The notes under the pieces were generated by a model, which was given only the letters and a program-made list of their open reading frames with translations, made no database searches and was not told the DNA's origin. A stretch of DNA of 64,000 nt from Pectobacterium parmentieri (lineage in GTDB: Bacteria; Pseudomonadota; Gammaproteobacteria; Enterobacterales; Enterobacteriaceae), in contig NZ_CP015749.1 of NCBI RefSeq assembly GCF_001742145.1, forward strand, positions 1,550,001-1,614,000. Reading direction: 5' to 3'. Below are positions 1 to 8,992 of the stretch, one piece after another; positions within the stretch are counted from its first letter, which is position 1, and each line of letters starts with the position of its first letter. The position numbers and the translations under genes are program-made.

Positions 1-914
1 CTGGCTACGATCCGCTTCAGTTCATGCTTGATGAAGCGCACAAACGCGGTATGAAAGTCCATGCCTGGTTTAATCCCTATCGCGTATCCGTCAATACCAA
101 ACCCGGAACCGTGACGGAGCTAAACCGTACATTATCGCAGGATCCAGCCAGCGTGTTTGTGTTGCACCGTGACTGGATACGCACCGCTGGCGATCGCTTT
201 GTTCTCGACCCTGGCATCCCAGAAGCACGAAATTGGATCACCAGTATCGTGGCCGAAGTCGTGTCACACTACGCGATTGACGGTGTGCAGTTTGATGACT
301 ACTTCTATGCCGAATCATCGACTTCTGCTCTTAACGATAGCGAAACCTTTAAACGATATGGTCAAGGGTTTAACTCAAAAGCCGACTGGCGGCGACACAA
401 TACGCAACGGTTGATTGAGCAGGTCTCGCGTACCATCAAGCAGTTGAAGCCCGAGGTTGAATTCGGCGTCAGCCCCGCCGGCGTATGGCGCAACCGCTCG
501 CACGATGTAGCCGGTTCCGATACACGAGGTGCGGCAGCCTATGATGAAGCCTATGCAGATACCCGCCAGTGGGTACAGCAAGGGTTGCTGGATTATATTG
601 CCCCACAGCTATACTGGCCTTTCGCGCGCGACGCCGCGCGCTACGATGTATTGGCAAAATGGTGGGCAGACGTGGTGAGGCCCACGAGCACGCGTCTCTA
701 TATTGGCGTTGCTTTGTATAAAGTCGGTGAGCCGTCAAAGAATGAGCCAGACTGGATGATAAAGGGCGGTGTGCCAGAACTGAAAAAGCAGCTCGATTTG
801 AATGAGTCTACGCCACATATTAATGGCACGATCCTGTTCAGAGAAAATTATCTCAATCAGCCACAAACTCAGGAAGCGGTTAATTATCTCAGAAACCGCT
901 GGAACCCGATCTGA
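1..914 (+). CDS. digH: DigH-like glycosyl hydrolase, 3' part (5' end outside window)
   Basis: The frame is open from base 3, so the start lies before the window and about 304 C-terminal residues are present. The sequence closely resembles E. coli DigH (YddW), an outer-membrane lipoprotein of the GHL10 (DUF187) family that cleaves denuded peptidoglycan glycan strands at the division site. Visible family features are the HAWFNPYR segment near the window start, the acidic FDDYFY motif typical of the (beta/alpha)8 barrel active site, and the GVSPAGVWRN segment. The lipoprotein signal would be in the missing part. The gene ends at TGA 912-914. Family assignment is firm; the division role is inferred from E. 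coli. Confidence 0.9.
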   Translation, partial: GYDPLQFMLDEAHKRGMKVHAWFNPYRVSVNTKPGTVTELNRTLSQDPASVFVLHRDWIRTAGDRFVLDPGIPEARNWITSIVAEVVSHYAIDGVQFDDYFYAESSTSALNDSETFKRYGQGFNSKADWRRHNTQRLIEQVSRTIKQLKPEVEFGVSPAGVWRNRSHDVAGSDTRGAAAYDEAYADTRQWVQQGLLDYIAPQLYWPFARDAARYDVLAKWWADVVRPTSTRLYIGVALYKVGEPSKNEPDWMIKGGVPELKKQLDLNESTPHINGTILFRENYLNQPQTQEAVNYLRNRWNPI

Positions 915-1320
915 CGGGTTGTAGAGGAATCCAAAACCTCCGTATCAGTTATATAAAGGCTGAAACAACATGTAAGGCAGCATCACATTCCCCCTCGCCT
1001 GCGGTTTCCATTCCGTTTTCTCTAGCTAAAAGTGCTGTTTACTCCGTTTGTTACCACCTTTTAGGCTCAAAAACCCTGCGGCCAGAGGATTTTTTTTGCT
1101 TATTTAATAAGCATGTAAGATAGCCATGGCATCATGATTAACAAAAAAATAACCCAACCATTTGATTTTTATGCAAAAAAATAAAGATTTTGAAACGAAA
1201 TAAATCATTGAGTCGGTGACTGAAAAACCCTATATTGGCCGCGTTTTTCTTATAGTAGTTATGTGTTTAATTCATTTATTCAACCGTGGTTGCCAGCGAG
1301 CACACGGTTGTAGGAGAGAT
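915..1320. other. Intergenic region upstream of dat with a perfect palindrome
   Basis: No gene is seen in these 406 bases. They are AT-rich, especially from about 1080. A perfect 17-bp palindrome, TGCTTATT-T-AATAAGCA, lies at 1097-1113, preceded by a run of T. It could be an operator or a terminator hairpin for the upstream gene read on the opposite strand; the sequence does not decide. The dat promoter must lie between here and the ribosome site at 1312-1317. Confidence 0.5.
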
Positions 1321-2706
1321 ATGATGACGGATAAAGTCCGTATTGACAGTTTAGGTGCGAATTCATTAAACGGAAACAATGAAACCTATTTGGCAAGACA
1401 AGCTGAATTTGAATCGAACGTGAGGAGTTATCCACGCAAATTGCCTCTGGCAATTGCGAAAGCTGAAGGCGTGTGGATCACCGATGTTGAGAATAATCAA
1501 TATCTTGATTGTCTGGCTGGTGCGGGTACGCTCGCGCTTGGTCATAACCATCCTGACGTGCTGCAAAGCATCCAACGTGTCATTACTAGCGGCTTGCCGT
1601 TGCATACACTTGATCTGACAACGCCGTTGAAAGATCAGTTCTCCGAATACCTGCTTTCCTTATTGCCAGGTCAGGGCAAAGAGTACTGCCTCCAGTTTAC
1701 CGGCCCTTCTGGTGCCGATGCGGTTGAAGCCGCTCTGAAACTGGCAAAAAAATACACCGGCCGTTCTGGTGTGATCAGTTTCTCTGGTGGCTACCACGGC
1801 ATGACGCACGGCGCGCTGTCGGTAACCGGCAACCTGTCACCGAAAGAAGCCGTCGACGGCATGATGCCTGAAGTCCAGTTTATGCCTTACCCGCATCAGT
1901 ACCGCTGCCCGCTGGGCATTGGCGGTGACGCCGGCGTTAAAGCATTAACTTACTATTTTGAAAATCTGATCAACGATGTTGAAAGTGGCGTGCGCAAACC
2001 GGCTGCGGTCATTCTGGAAGCCGTTCAGGGTGAAGGTGGCGTTAACCCTGCACCTGCCGAGTGGTTGCAGCGCATTCGTAAAGTGACGCAAGAACACGGT
2101 ATTCTGCTGATCATCGACGAAGTTCAAGCTGGCTTTGCACGTACTGGTAAATTCTTTGCCTTTGAACACGCGGGCATTGAGCCAGATATCATCGTGATGT
2201 CCAAAGCAGTCGGCGGTGGCTTGCCATTAGCGGTACTGGGTATCAAGAAACAGTTCGATGCCTGGGCACCAGGTCACCATACGGGAACCTTCCGTGGCAA
2301 CCAGTTGGCAATGGCAACTGGCCTGACGACGCTGAAACATCTCAAAGACAATCAGGTGGCAGATAAAGTCGCTGAGCAAGGTGAATGGCTGAAAGCCAAA
2401 CTGGCTGAGCTGCAAAAACGTTATCCTGTGATGGGTCACATTCGCGGTCTGGGCTTGATGATCGGGATTGAGATGGTTAAACCTGACGAAGCGCAGGATC
2501 ACATGGGTTGCTACCCGGCTGATGGCGAGCTATCTGCGCTGTTGCAGAAAAAATGCTTTGAATCAGGCCTGATTCTGGAGCGCGGCGGCCGTAATGGTTG
2601 CGTTCTGCGTCTGCTGCCATCCCTGCTGATCAGCAATGCTGAATTGGAAATCTTCCTGGATAAATTTGAAAACGCCCTGCTTTCTGCTGGCGTGAAGCCA
2701 GTCTGA
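1321..2706 (+). CDS. dat: L-2,4-diaminobutyrate:2-oxoglutarate 4-aminotransferase
   Basis: Class III PLP-dependent aminotransferase of about 461 residues that makes L-2,4-diaminobutyrate from aspartate semialdehyde and glutamate. The cofactor lysine is K295 in the [13 protein letters not shown] motif, preceded by the [13 protein letters not shown] strand with the PLP-ring aspartate and followed by the THR/GTFRGNQ phosphate region. The frame is open upstream to 1216, but the Shine-Dalgarno AGGAGA at 1312-1317 supports ATG 1321 or ATG 1324. ddc follows within 10 bases, so the two form an operon giving 1,3-diaminopropane. GABA or ornithine aminotransferase is the alternative family reading, made unlikely by the ddc neighbour. 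Confidence 0.9.
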   Translation: MMTDKVRIDSLGANSLNGNNETYLARQAEFESNVRSYPRKLPLAIAKAEGVWITDVENNQYLDCLAGAGTLALGHNHPDVLQSIQRVITSGLPLHTLDLTTPLKDQFSEYLLSLLPGQGKEYCLQFTGPSGADAVEAALKLAKKYTGRSGVISFSGGYHGMTHGALSVTGNLSPKEAVDGMMPEVQFMPYPHQYRCPLGIGGDAGVKALTYYFENLINDVESGVRKPAAVILEAVQGEGGVNPAPAEWLQRIRKVTQEHGILLIIDEVQAGFARTGKFFAFEHAGIEPDIIVMSKAVGGGLPLAVLGIKKQFDAWAPGHHTGTFRGNQLAMATGLTTLKHLKDNQVADKVAEQGEWLKAKLAELQKRYPVMGHIRGLGLMIGIEMVKPDEAQDHMGCYPADGELSALLQKKCFESGLILERGGRNGCVLRLLPSLLISNAELEIFLDKFENALLSAGVKPV

Positions 2707-2715
2707 GTGGAGCGA

Positions 2716-4212
2716 ATGACCACGATGTCCCCATTAGTGGAAACAAAAGTAAACCCGATTCTGGCTTCTTCTGTGCAGAGTATCGAAGCCTATCAGGATG
2801 CAATTACGCAAAGTAGTCAAGCCGTTATGCAGTGGCTGCAACAGCCTGAGATGTATCAGGGCAAAACGGTTGCTGAACTGCGTGAACGCATCACGCTGGA
2901 TTTTAATCCTCAGGGCCTGGGTAACCAGATCGCTATTGAGCGTGCGATTGAGTACTTTTTGAAAGACAGCCTGTCGGTGCATCATCCACAGTGTGTCGCT
3001 CACCTGCACTGCCCGAGTCTGGTGGTCAGCCAAGCGGCTGAAGTGTTGATTAATGCCACAAACCAGAGCATGGACTCTTGGGATCAAAGCCCGTCAGCGA
3101 CCATCATTGAGATGAAGCTGATTGAATGGCTGCGCACTCAAGTCGGCTATCAGTCTGGCGATGCTGGCGTGTTCACCAGCGGTGGCACCCAGAGCAACCT
3201 GATGGGGCTAATGTTGGCGCGTGACGCTTTCTTCGCCCGTCAGGGACATTCGATCCAGCAAGATGGATTGGTTGGTAACCTGAAGAAAATTAAAGTGTTT
3301 TGTTCTGAAAATGCCCATTTCTCGGTACAAAAGAACATGGCTTTACTGGGTTTAGGTTACCAATGTGTCACGCTGGTGAAAACCGACCGTTTCGCGCGGA
3401 TGGATCTGAACGATCTAGCCGAGAAGGTGGCGCAGGCCAAGGCGAATGGCGAGCAGATTCTGGCAATTGTTGCGACAGCAGGTACGACTGATGCAGGCGC
3501 GATCGATCCTCTGCGGGCGATTGCAACACTGGCAGCGGAACACCAGATTTGGGTACACGTCGATGCAGCTTGGGGTGGCGCATTGCTGCTGTCCGAGAAG
3601 TATCGCGATTATCTGGACGGCATTGAGTTAGTGGATTCCATTACGTTGGATTTCCACAAGCAGTTCTTCCAGACCATCAGTTGTGGCGCATTCTTGCTGA
3701 AAGAAGCACGCCATTATGAACTGATGCGCTATCAGGCGGCTTACTTGAACTCTGAGTTCGACGAAGCGCAAGGCGTGCCGAATTTGGTGTCGAAGTCATT
3801 ACAGACGACACGCCGTTTTGATGCGTTGAAACTGTGGATGGGTCTGGAAGCGTTAGGCCAACAGCAGTACGCGGCGATCATCGATCACGGTGTTACATTG
3901 GCGCAGCAGGTTGCACAATATGTGGCTGAACACGCCTCGCTGGAATTAGTTATGCAGCCACAACTGGCAAGCGTTCTTTTCCGTTCTCGTCCAAAGCAGG
4001 TGGCGACAGCGGACGATGCGACGGTTGCATTGCTTAACCAGCGTATTGGCGATGCATTACTGGAGTCAGGACGTGCCAACGTCGGGGTCACCGAGTTTAA
4101 CGGTATTACCTGCCTGAAGCTGACGTTACTGAACCCAACGGTCAACTTGGATGATGTCAAAGTCCTGCTGGCGTTGGTTGAAAGCACTGCCCAGCAACTG
4201 CTGACAGCGTAA
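2716..4212 (+). CDS. ddc: L-2,4-diaminobutyrate decarboxylase
   Basis: Group II PLP-dependent decarboxylase of about 498 residues converting L-2,4-diaminobutyrate to 1,3-diaminopropane, a polyamine and precursor of norspermidine. The HVDAAWGGALL motif carries the aspartate that contacts PLP, and LDFHKQFF carries the cofactor lysine near residue 315. It follows dat immediately: the frame opens with GTG 2707 right after the dat stop, and ATG codons lie at 2716 and 2725. GGAG at 2709-2712 argues against the GTG; spacing does not cleanly choose between the two ATGs. Translational coupling with dat is likely. A hairpin terminator follows the stop codon. Confidence 0.9.
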   Translation: MTTMSPLVETKVNPILASSVQSIEAYQDAITQSSQAVMQWLQQPEMYQGKTVAELRERITLDFNPQGLGNQIAIERAIEYFLKDSLSVHHPQCVAHLHCPSLVVSQAAEVLINATNQSMDSWDQSPSATIIEMKLIEWLRTQVGYQSGDAGVFTSGGTQSNLMGLMLARDAFFARQGHSIQQDGLVGNLKKIKVFCSENAHFSVQKNMALLGLGYQCVTLVKTDRFARMDLNDLAEKVAQAKANGEQILAIVATAGTTDAGAIDPLRAIATLAAEHQIWVHVDAAWGGALLLSEKYRDYLDGIELVDSITLDFHKQFFQTISCGAFLLKEARHYELMRYQAAYLNSEFDEAQGVPNLVSKSLQTTRRFDALKLWMGLEALGQQQYAAIIDHGVTLAQQVAQYVAEHASLELVMQPQLASVLFRSRPKQVATADDATVALLNQRIGDALLESGRANVGVTEFNGITCLKLTLLNPTVNLDDVKVLLALVESTAQQLLTA

Positions 4213-4234
4213 CCCCCTGCTCTACCGAGCCATG

Positions 4235-4273
4235 AAAGCCGATAATACTCAATGTGTTATCGGCTTTTTTTTG
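4235..4273 (+). terminator. Rho-independent terminator of dat-ddc
   Basis: An 11-bp perfect stem (AAAGCCGATAA with TTATCGGCTTT) and 11-base loop is followed by an uninterrupted T run at 4265-4273. It lies 22 bases after ddc and just before the convergent pptA end. Confidence 0.9.
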
Positions 4274-4278
4274 CTTTC

Positions 4279-4509
4279 TTAATACGAATATCCTGGTTTT
4301 TTCGCTAGCGTATCCAACTGCGGTTTGATGATCGGATCGTAAACCTCGTCCTTCCAGCGTTCCGGCTGAATTTCGTTGAACGCGACAGAAAGCGAATCGT
4401 TAGAAGAACCGAAGTGCTTCTTTAGTACCGCGGCGAGATCTTCTGCGATGACTTTCTTCTCTTCTTCAGTCAGGTCCCTTGGGAAGTGTTTGACATCAAT
4501 ATGGGGCAT
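4279..4509 (-). CDS. pptA: 4-oxalocrotonate tautomerase family protein PptA
   Basis: A 76-residue protein of the tautomerase superfamily, close to E. coli PptA (YdcE). It begins MPHID, so after removal of the initiator Met the N-terminal proline can act as the catalytic base, and it ends with the family's KKPGYS segment. The physiological substrate of this group is not known; activity on phenylpyruvate-type enols is described for E. coli. The start is supported by AAGGA five bases upstream on the minus strand. It is monocistronic and converges on ddc. Confidence 0.9.
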   Translation of the reverse strand: MPHIDVKHFPRDLTEEEKKVIAEDLAAVLKKHFGSSNDSLSVAFNEIQPERWKDEVYDPIIKPQLDTLAKKPGYSY

Positions 4510-4982
4510 AGGATGGTCCTTTTCAGTGATGAAACAGCACGTTGGTTAAGATAGCCAGTTAGCTAAGATAGCTAGTGTGCACGAAGACAGCAACAGGATC
4601 GCTCCGCCCGATAATAGGTAATCGCTTTAGATAAGTTGGCCTAAACTCATCGAAGTGTGTCATTCAGGCCACTGTTAGCGCTCTGAGGGAGCGTGGCTTA
4701 ATCGCTATCTCGTAGGGCAAGTGCATCATTTTATGCGCCATGATGGATCTCTTGCATAAGTAATACCTATCATTTGATTTAATCACCAAGTGAATAAATA
4801 AATTTTTTTTACCTTTAATCGATATGCAAAAAAGGTGAAATTTCCCGCCATGTGGGAAAACGTGGCGTAAGAAAATATTATTTCACCGATTTGACAAGGT
4901 ATTACAGATTGACGAGCTAGGAAAATTGGCGCGCTTTATGCTTTAGCTCTCCTGTCATTATGTAACTAAGGAGAGTGTTTTG
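4510..4982. other. Long intergenic region between pptA and the Tat-exported aminotransferase
   Basis: No gene is seen in this stretch. It holds the divergent promoters for pptA and the aminotransferase, an imperfect direct repeat around 4547-4577 (two copies of a GCTAAGATAGC-like sequence), and a short hairpin TTTCCC/GGGAAA at 4841-4859. The Shine-Dalgarno AAGGAG at 4968-4973 serves the downstream gene. I could not identify a specific operator. Confidence 0.45.
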
Positions 4983-6167
4983 ATGAATTTTTTAATCAAT
5001 GAAAGCGGTGTGTTAAACCCGAAACGCAGAGCATTATTAAAACTTTCTGGCGCCCTGCTGGGGACGGTGGCGGTAACCACAGGATTAAACTCGCGAGTGT
5101 TTGCCGAAACTCAGCCTGAAAGCACAGCCTTTACTGCGCCGTCGACCGATAACCCAATCCGTATTAACTTCAATGAGAATCCACTGGGTATGTCGCCCAA
5201 GGCGCAAGCTGCCGCACGTGATGCGGTCGTGAAAGCCAATCGCTACGCAAAAAATGAAATTTTGATGCTTGGCAATAAACTAGCGGTGCATCATCAGGTG
5301 GAAGCCCCTTCTATTTTGCTGACAGCGGGATCGTCCGAAGGTATTCGGGCAGCGATTGAAGCCTACGCATCACTGGAGGCACAGTTGGTGATCCCTGAAT
5401 TAACCTACGGTGATGGCGAACACTTTGCCAACATTGCCGGAATTAAGGTCACGAAAGTTAAAATGCTCGACAACTGGGCATTCGATATTGAAGGGCTAAA
5501 AGCCGCCGTTGCAGGTTACTCTGGCCCCTCTATCGTTTATCTGGTCAATCCTAACAACCCAACGGGCACGATTACACCTGCGGATTTAATCGAACCGTGG
5601 ATTGCCAGCAAGCCTGCCAATACGATGTTTATCGTCGATGAGGCTTACGCCGAATTCGTCAATGACCCACGTTTTCGCTCTATTTCGCCGATGATTACCC
5701 AAGGCGCAGAGAATATTATTCTGCTGAAAACGTTCTCTAAAATACATGCCATGGCTGGTATGCGCGTGGGGTATGCTGTCGCACATCCCAACGTCATTGC
5801 GTTGCTGGGGCGGTATGTCGCGGGCGAGAAAATCAACTTCAGCGGCGTGGATGCCGCATTGGCATCGATGGACGATCGGGCATTTATCACTTACAGCAAA
5901 AAGAGTAATGATGTGTCGCGTCAAATCCTGCTGAAAGCGTTAGATGACCTGAAATTGCCGTATTTGCCGTCTGAAGGGAACTTTGTTTTCCACCAGTTAG
6001 TCGTCCCGCTGAAGGATTACCAAAAACATATGGCAGATGTCGGCGTGTTGATCGGTCGCGTGTTTCCTCCGGCAGATAACTGGTGCCGCATCTCGTTAGG
6101 TACACCGCAGGAAATGCAGTGGGTCGCGGATACCATGCGTGAATTCCGTAACAAGAACTGGATTTAA
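4983..6167 (+). CDS. Tat-exported HisC-like PLP aminotransferase
   Basis: A 394-residue fold-type I aminotransferase related to histidinol-phosphate aminotransferase (HisC). Family marks are the NFNENPLG substrate-binding start, NPNNPTGT, VDEAYAEF with the PLP-ring Asp, and the cofactor Lys253 in TFSKIHAMAGMRVGY. The first 45 residues form a signal with twin arginines (KRRALLKLS), a hydrophobic stretch, and a likely cleavage after VFA. The protein is therefore probably folded with PLP in the cytoplasm and exported to the periplasm by Tat. ATG 4983 is chosen from AAGGAG nine bases upstream; TTG 4980 is an alternative. No his gene or other partner is adjacent, so the substrate is unknown and a histidine-biosynthetic role is unlikely. 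Confidence 0.85.
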   Translation: MNFLINESGVLNPKRRALLKLSGALLGTVAVTTGLNSRVFAETQPESTAFTAPSTDNPIRINFNENPLGMSPKAQAAARDAVVKANRYAKNEILMLGNKLAVHHQVEAPSILLTAGSSEGIRAAIEAYASLEAQLVIPELTYGDGEHFANIAGIKVTKVKMLDNWAFDIEGLKAAVAGYSGPSIVYLVNPNNPTGTITPADLIEPWIASKPANTMFIVDEAYAEFVNDPRFRSISPMITQGAENIILLKTFSKIHAMAGMRVGYAVAHPNVIALLGRYVAGEKINFSGVDAALASMDDRAFITYSKKSNDVSRQILLKALDDLKLPYLPSEGNFVFHQLVVPLKDYQKHMADVGVLIGRVFPPADNWCRISLGTPQEMQWVADTMREFRNKNWI

Positions 6168-6414
6168 CTCTCCGCCATACCGATTTTTCCGCCCCCCTAT
6201 GGTGCGGCATCCTGTCTTCTAAGCCTGTATCTCTCGATAGGAATTCGATTTCAGCCCCTCTCTCTGAGGGGCAATTATTCCTGAGCTACCTCGTTGAAAC
6301 CCGAGTAACGCTTGACCCGCGGGGAATTGCGCGGCTAAATGACCTCATGCCTTTCATTATTTATATTGATATCAGGCACAAGCAGAACATGAAAACGGTC
6401 AGGGAGAAAAGAGC

Positions 6415-7164
6415 ATGATTATTTTTGTTACCGGTGCAACCGCTGGGTTTGGTGAGTCAATTACCCGTAAATTTATTAGTGCGGGCCATAAAGTGATCGC
6501 GACAGGCCGCCGTCAGGAACGTCTGGATGCACTGAAGTCGGAACTAGGCAATGCGTTGTATACGTTAAAATTAGACGTGCGCGATCGTCAGTCGATTGAA
6601 CAGGCTGTTGCCTCTCTACCTGTTGAATGGCGGGCGATTGATGTACTGGTGAACAACGCGGGTCTGGCATTGGGTCTGGAACCTGCACATAAAGCATCGG
6701 TAGACGATTGGGAAAATATGATCGATACCAATAACAAGGGGTTGGTATTTATGACCCGTGCGCTGCTGCCTGATATGGTGGAGCGCAATATCGGTCACGT
6801 CATTAACATTGGATCCACTGCGGGAAACTGGCCTTATGCTGGCGGTAACGTGTACGGGGCCAGCAAAGCGTTCGTTCAGCAGTTCAGCCTGGGATTACGG
6901 GCCGATCTGTCTGGCACCCGAATCCGCGTGACGAACATCGAACCCGGTCTGGTCGGCGGAACAGAGTTCTCAGCCGTGCGCTTCAAAGGTAACGATGAAA
7001 AAGTTAGCAAAACCTATGACAACACCACACCGCTGACGGCCGAAGATGTGTCTGAGGCCGTTTTCTGGGTTGCCACCCTGCCGGCGCACGTCAATATCAA
7101 CACGTTGGAAATGATGCCGGTTAGCCAATCTTTCGCCGGTTTAAGCGTACATCGCGAAGGCTGA
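6415..7164 (+). CDS. ydfG: NADP-dependent 3-hydroxy acid dehydrogenase YdfG
   Basis: A 249-residue short-chain dehydrogenase very close to E. coli YdfG, which oxidises L-allo-threonine, serine and 3-hydroxypropionate-type substrates and reduces malonic semialdehyde in the cytosol. Visible are the cofactor loop TGATAGFG at residues 6-13, the NADP-selecting ATGRR, NNAG near residue 80, the catalytic serine in NIGSTAG, and the YxxxK pair in VYGASK. Ribosome site GGGAG precedes the ATG. It stands alone, with about 250 bases before it and a terminator after it. Confidence 0.95.
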   Translation: MIIFVTGATAGFGESITRKFISAGHKVIATGRRQERLDALKSELGNALYTLKLDVRDRQSIEQAVASLPVEWRAIDVLVNNAGLALGLEPAHKASVDDWENMIDTNNKGLVFMTRALLPDMVERNIGHVINIGSTAGNWPYAGGNVYGASKAFVQQFSLGLRADLSGTRIRVTNIEPGLVGGTEFSAVRFKGNDEKVSKTYDNTTPLTAEDVSEAVFWVATLPAHVNINTLEMMPVSQSFAGLSVHREG

Positions 7165-7189
7165 TAGCCACCAATAGCAGAACAACTCA

Positions 7190-7218
7190 GGGCATGGACG
7201 CACGTTTCATGCCCTTTT
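7190..7218 (+). terminator. Terminator after ydfG
   Basis: The arms GGGCATG and CATGCCC, with a partly paired interior (ACG/CGT), are followed by TTTT. It lies 25 bases after the ydfG stop. Confidence 0.75.
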
Positions 7219-7429
7219 CTCTTCCCTCCTAGCGCAATGCGGCGCGGTTATAGTGCCGTTGAAGCGAAGGATGTATACTTCTTGTTATAGGTAGCCTTTT
7301 GTTTTGCACGATGCACGAAGGTTACAGGGAACGTCAGTCGCCCTTTGTTGTCTATCGCTTTGCCGTGCACGTGTTATCGTTCTGCGGCATTGGCGTTGGT
7401 TTTTATCATTCGTTCAGTCAAGGTGAAAC

Positions 7430-7780
7430 ATGAACCACTACTCTTTTTCCTCTTTGATTCGGGCCTTTATCCCGCTTTCTCTGGTTATCGTTTCTGCAGC
7501 CTGGCAGCCTGCCGCACTGGCTGATACGCGTCATATCATTGTTGATTCTGGCGACAGCGCGTTGTCGAAAGAAGCGGCGCGTCAAAGTAAAGAGCAATGG
7601 GATTCAACCCGCTCCCTGCGTAATAAAGTGAACAATCGAGTTGAGAAAGAATTCGATAAAACTGAAAAAGCCATTGATGGGCGTGAAAAATGTAACGCCA
7701 GCTATAACGTTAATGCTTACTGGGAAAACACGACCGATCGCTGCCTCGATCGTCGTACTGGCCGCCCGGTTGCCCCATGA
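7430..7780 (+). CDS. ynfB: Exported UPF0482 family protein YnfB
   Basis: A 116-residue protein with a Sec signal peptide (hydrophobic residues about 10-30, cleavage near ALA-DT) and a mature part rich in charged residues. It resembles E. coli YnfB (DUF1283), sharing the IVDSGDSA opening, the long charged helix with KEQWDSTR, and the conserved C-terminal NVNAYWENTTDRCLDRRTGRP segment holding a cysteine; a second cysteine lies at REKC. No function is established for the family. AAGGT lies upstream of the ATG. A terminator follows directly, so it is monocistronic. Confidence 0.9.
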   Translation: MNHYSFSSLIRAFIPLSLVIVSAAWQPAALADTRHIIVDSGDSALSKEAARQSKEQWDSTRSLRNKVNNRVEKEFDKTEKAIDGREKCNASYNVNAYWENTTDRCLDRRTGRPVAP

Positions 7781-7786
7781 TTCTTT

Positions 7787-7818
7787 ACCCACGCCTTCTG
7801 GCGTGGGTTTCCCCTTTT
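7787..7818 (+). terminator. Terminator after ynfB
   Basis: A perfect 9-bp stem (ACCCACGCC/GGCGTGGGT) with a TTCT loop starts six bases after the ynfB stop and is followed by a T-rich, C-interrupted tail. Confidence 0.8.
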
Positions 7819-7938
7819 GTCTTCGTATTGCCGCACATTGACTCTCATCCGAGGATGACGTCACCGTTAAATTCAACGATTATCGTTATATCGTAGCAAC
7901 ACGCATTTTTATCCAAAATAGAGCACATCAGGATGAAT

Positions 7939-8550
7939 ATGGATTTAGCACAGTTATTTCTACGCCCTTTTCACATAAAACGGTGGGGCGTGTTCATCAT
8001 GTGCCTACTGGTCAGTTCGTGCGCCAGCACGTACCCGGATACGGACAACATCACGGCCATCACCAATAACAACGGGGCGATTGTTGCTGAGTCCGATACT
8101 TATGTTTATAAATTCTCCGACGCCAGAGCGCAAAAAGAGTATCAGGACTATTACGCGTTTTATCGTGATTACAAAGACATTATCCTTGGCGTGAGGGTCG
8201 ATTTTTCTCTCCGTAATGGTCAGGTCTACGCGAGGTATAAAAACGTTATTGATACTCACCGATTGACCAAAGAGCAGGAAGTTGATTTACGTGAACTCTT
8301 CGCCGCACACATTCCCACGACGATGGGAAAAGGGGAAGTCACGTTTAGCGCGAACGGCACATTCGCTAAGAAAGAAGGTTCACTAGTCAGCCCGACAGAC
8401 AAGGGACGCTTGCCGCAACCGATCCCTGTGGTTATCAATAGCAGCGATAACTCGGGCAAAGAGGTGCTGCTTGCTCCTCTCATGGTTCCAGCCGTTATCC
8501 TTTTCCCGCTGTTTATGATGTATGGTTGTGCTACGGGGCCCTGTGTTTAA
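7939..8550 (+). CDS. Putative lipoprotein of unknown function
   Basis: About 203 residues. The N-terminus has basic residues (IKR), a hydrophobic stretch and the lipobox LVSSC, so signal peptidase II processing and lipid attachment are expected. The residues after the Cys are SS/A-type, without an aspartate at +2, which fits outer-membrane sorting. The body has no domain I recognise; it is rich in charged residues with a hydrophobic, glycine- and cysteine-containing C-terminus (ILFPLFMMYGCATGPC). AGG at 7930-7932 supports ATG 7939 over ATG 7933. It lies between ynfB and a ynfD-like gene but has its own leader. I do not recognise the family. Confidence 0.75.
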   Translation: MDLAQLFLRPFHIKRWGVFIMCLLVSSCASTYPDTDNITAITNNNGAIVAESDTYVYKFSDARAQKEYQDYYAFYRDYKDIILGVRVDFSLRNGQVYARYKNVIDTHRLTKEQEVDLRELFAAHIPTTMGKGEVTFSANGTFAKKEGSLVSPTDKGRLPQPIPVVINSSDNSGKEVLLAPLMVPAVILFPLFMMYGCATGPCV

Positions 8551-8643
8551 TCATCATTGATGGCCTGATTTCGCCGCTTTTTCGCGTTATCTTCATCGTT
8601 TGATATACTCAAAGGGACTTTTTTCAGAGAAAAGGATCAAAAG

Positions 8644-8943
8644 ATGAAAAAAACCGTCATTTTTGGTGCCGCGTTATTCCTGGTAGTGCCGTTGGCTGCA
8701 CAGGCATCTTGCGAGAGCGTAAAAGCGGATATTGCCCAGAAAATCATCGCCAATGGCGTGCCTGAATCTAGCTTTACGCTGGATATCGTACCGAACGATC
8801 AGGTGAATCAAACCGGTGGTCAGGTGGTTGGTCACTGCGAGAATGATTCGCACAAGATTGTTTACACCCGGCACGCCGAGGGGGACATTAATACGGAAAG
8901 TATGCCTGTGCCAGCAGAAGGCCAGCCGACAACCACACCATAA
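8644..8943 (+). CDS. ynfD: Exported DUF1161 family protein (YnfD-like)
   Basis: A 99-residue protein with a clear Sec signal (MKK, hydrophobic core, cleavage after AQA). The mature part has two cysteines (ASCESVKADI and GHCEND) that may form a disulfide, and the segments IAQKIIANGV and VVGHCEN typical of DUF1161 proteins such as E. coli YnfD. Function is unknown in the family. AAAGGA stands upstream of the ATG. The proline/threonine-rich tail is probably disordered. The symbol rests on family and on conserved neighbourhood (ynfB, ynfK, mlc). Confidence 0.75.
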   Translation: MKKTVIFGAALFLVVPLAAQASCESVKADIAQKIIANGVPESSFTLDIVPNDQVNQTGGQVVGHCENDSHKIVYTRHAEGDINTESMPVPAEGQPTTTP

Positions 8944-8961
8944 CCCTTCCTCTGGATATTC

Positions 8962-8987
8962 AAAAGGCGCTTTCGCGCCTTTTCTTT
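8962..8987. terminator. Bidirectional terminator between ynfD and the MFS gene
   Basis: The 9-bp perfect stem AAAAGGCGC/GCGCCTTTT with a TTTC loop has T-rich flanks on the plus strand and an A run on the other side. It can end transcription of both convergent genes. Confidence 0.85.
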
Positions 8988-8992
8988 TGTCG

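Noticed and set aside
4955..4975. TATGTAACTAAGG before the Tat-exported aminotransferase, partly like a Ter site
   Set aside because: It lacks the central GTTG of the Ter core, and part of it is the Shine-Dalgarno of the gene.
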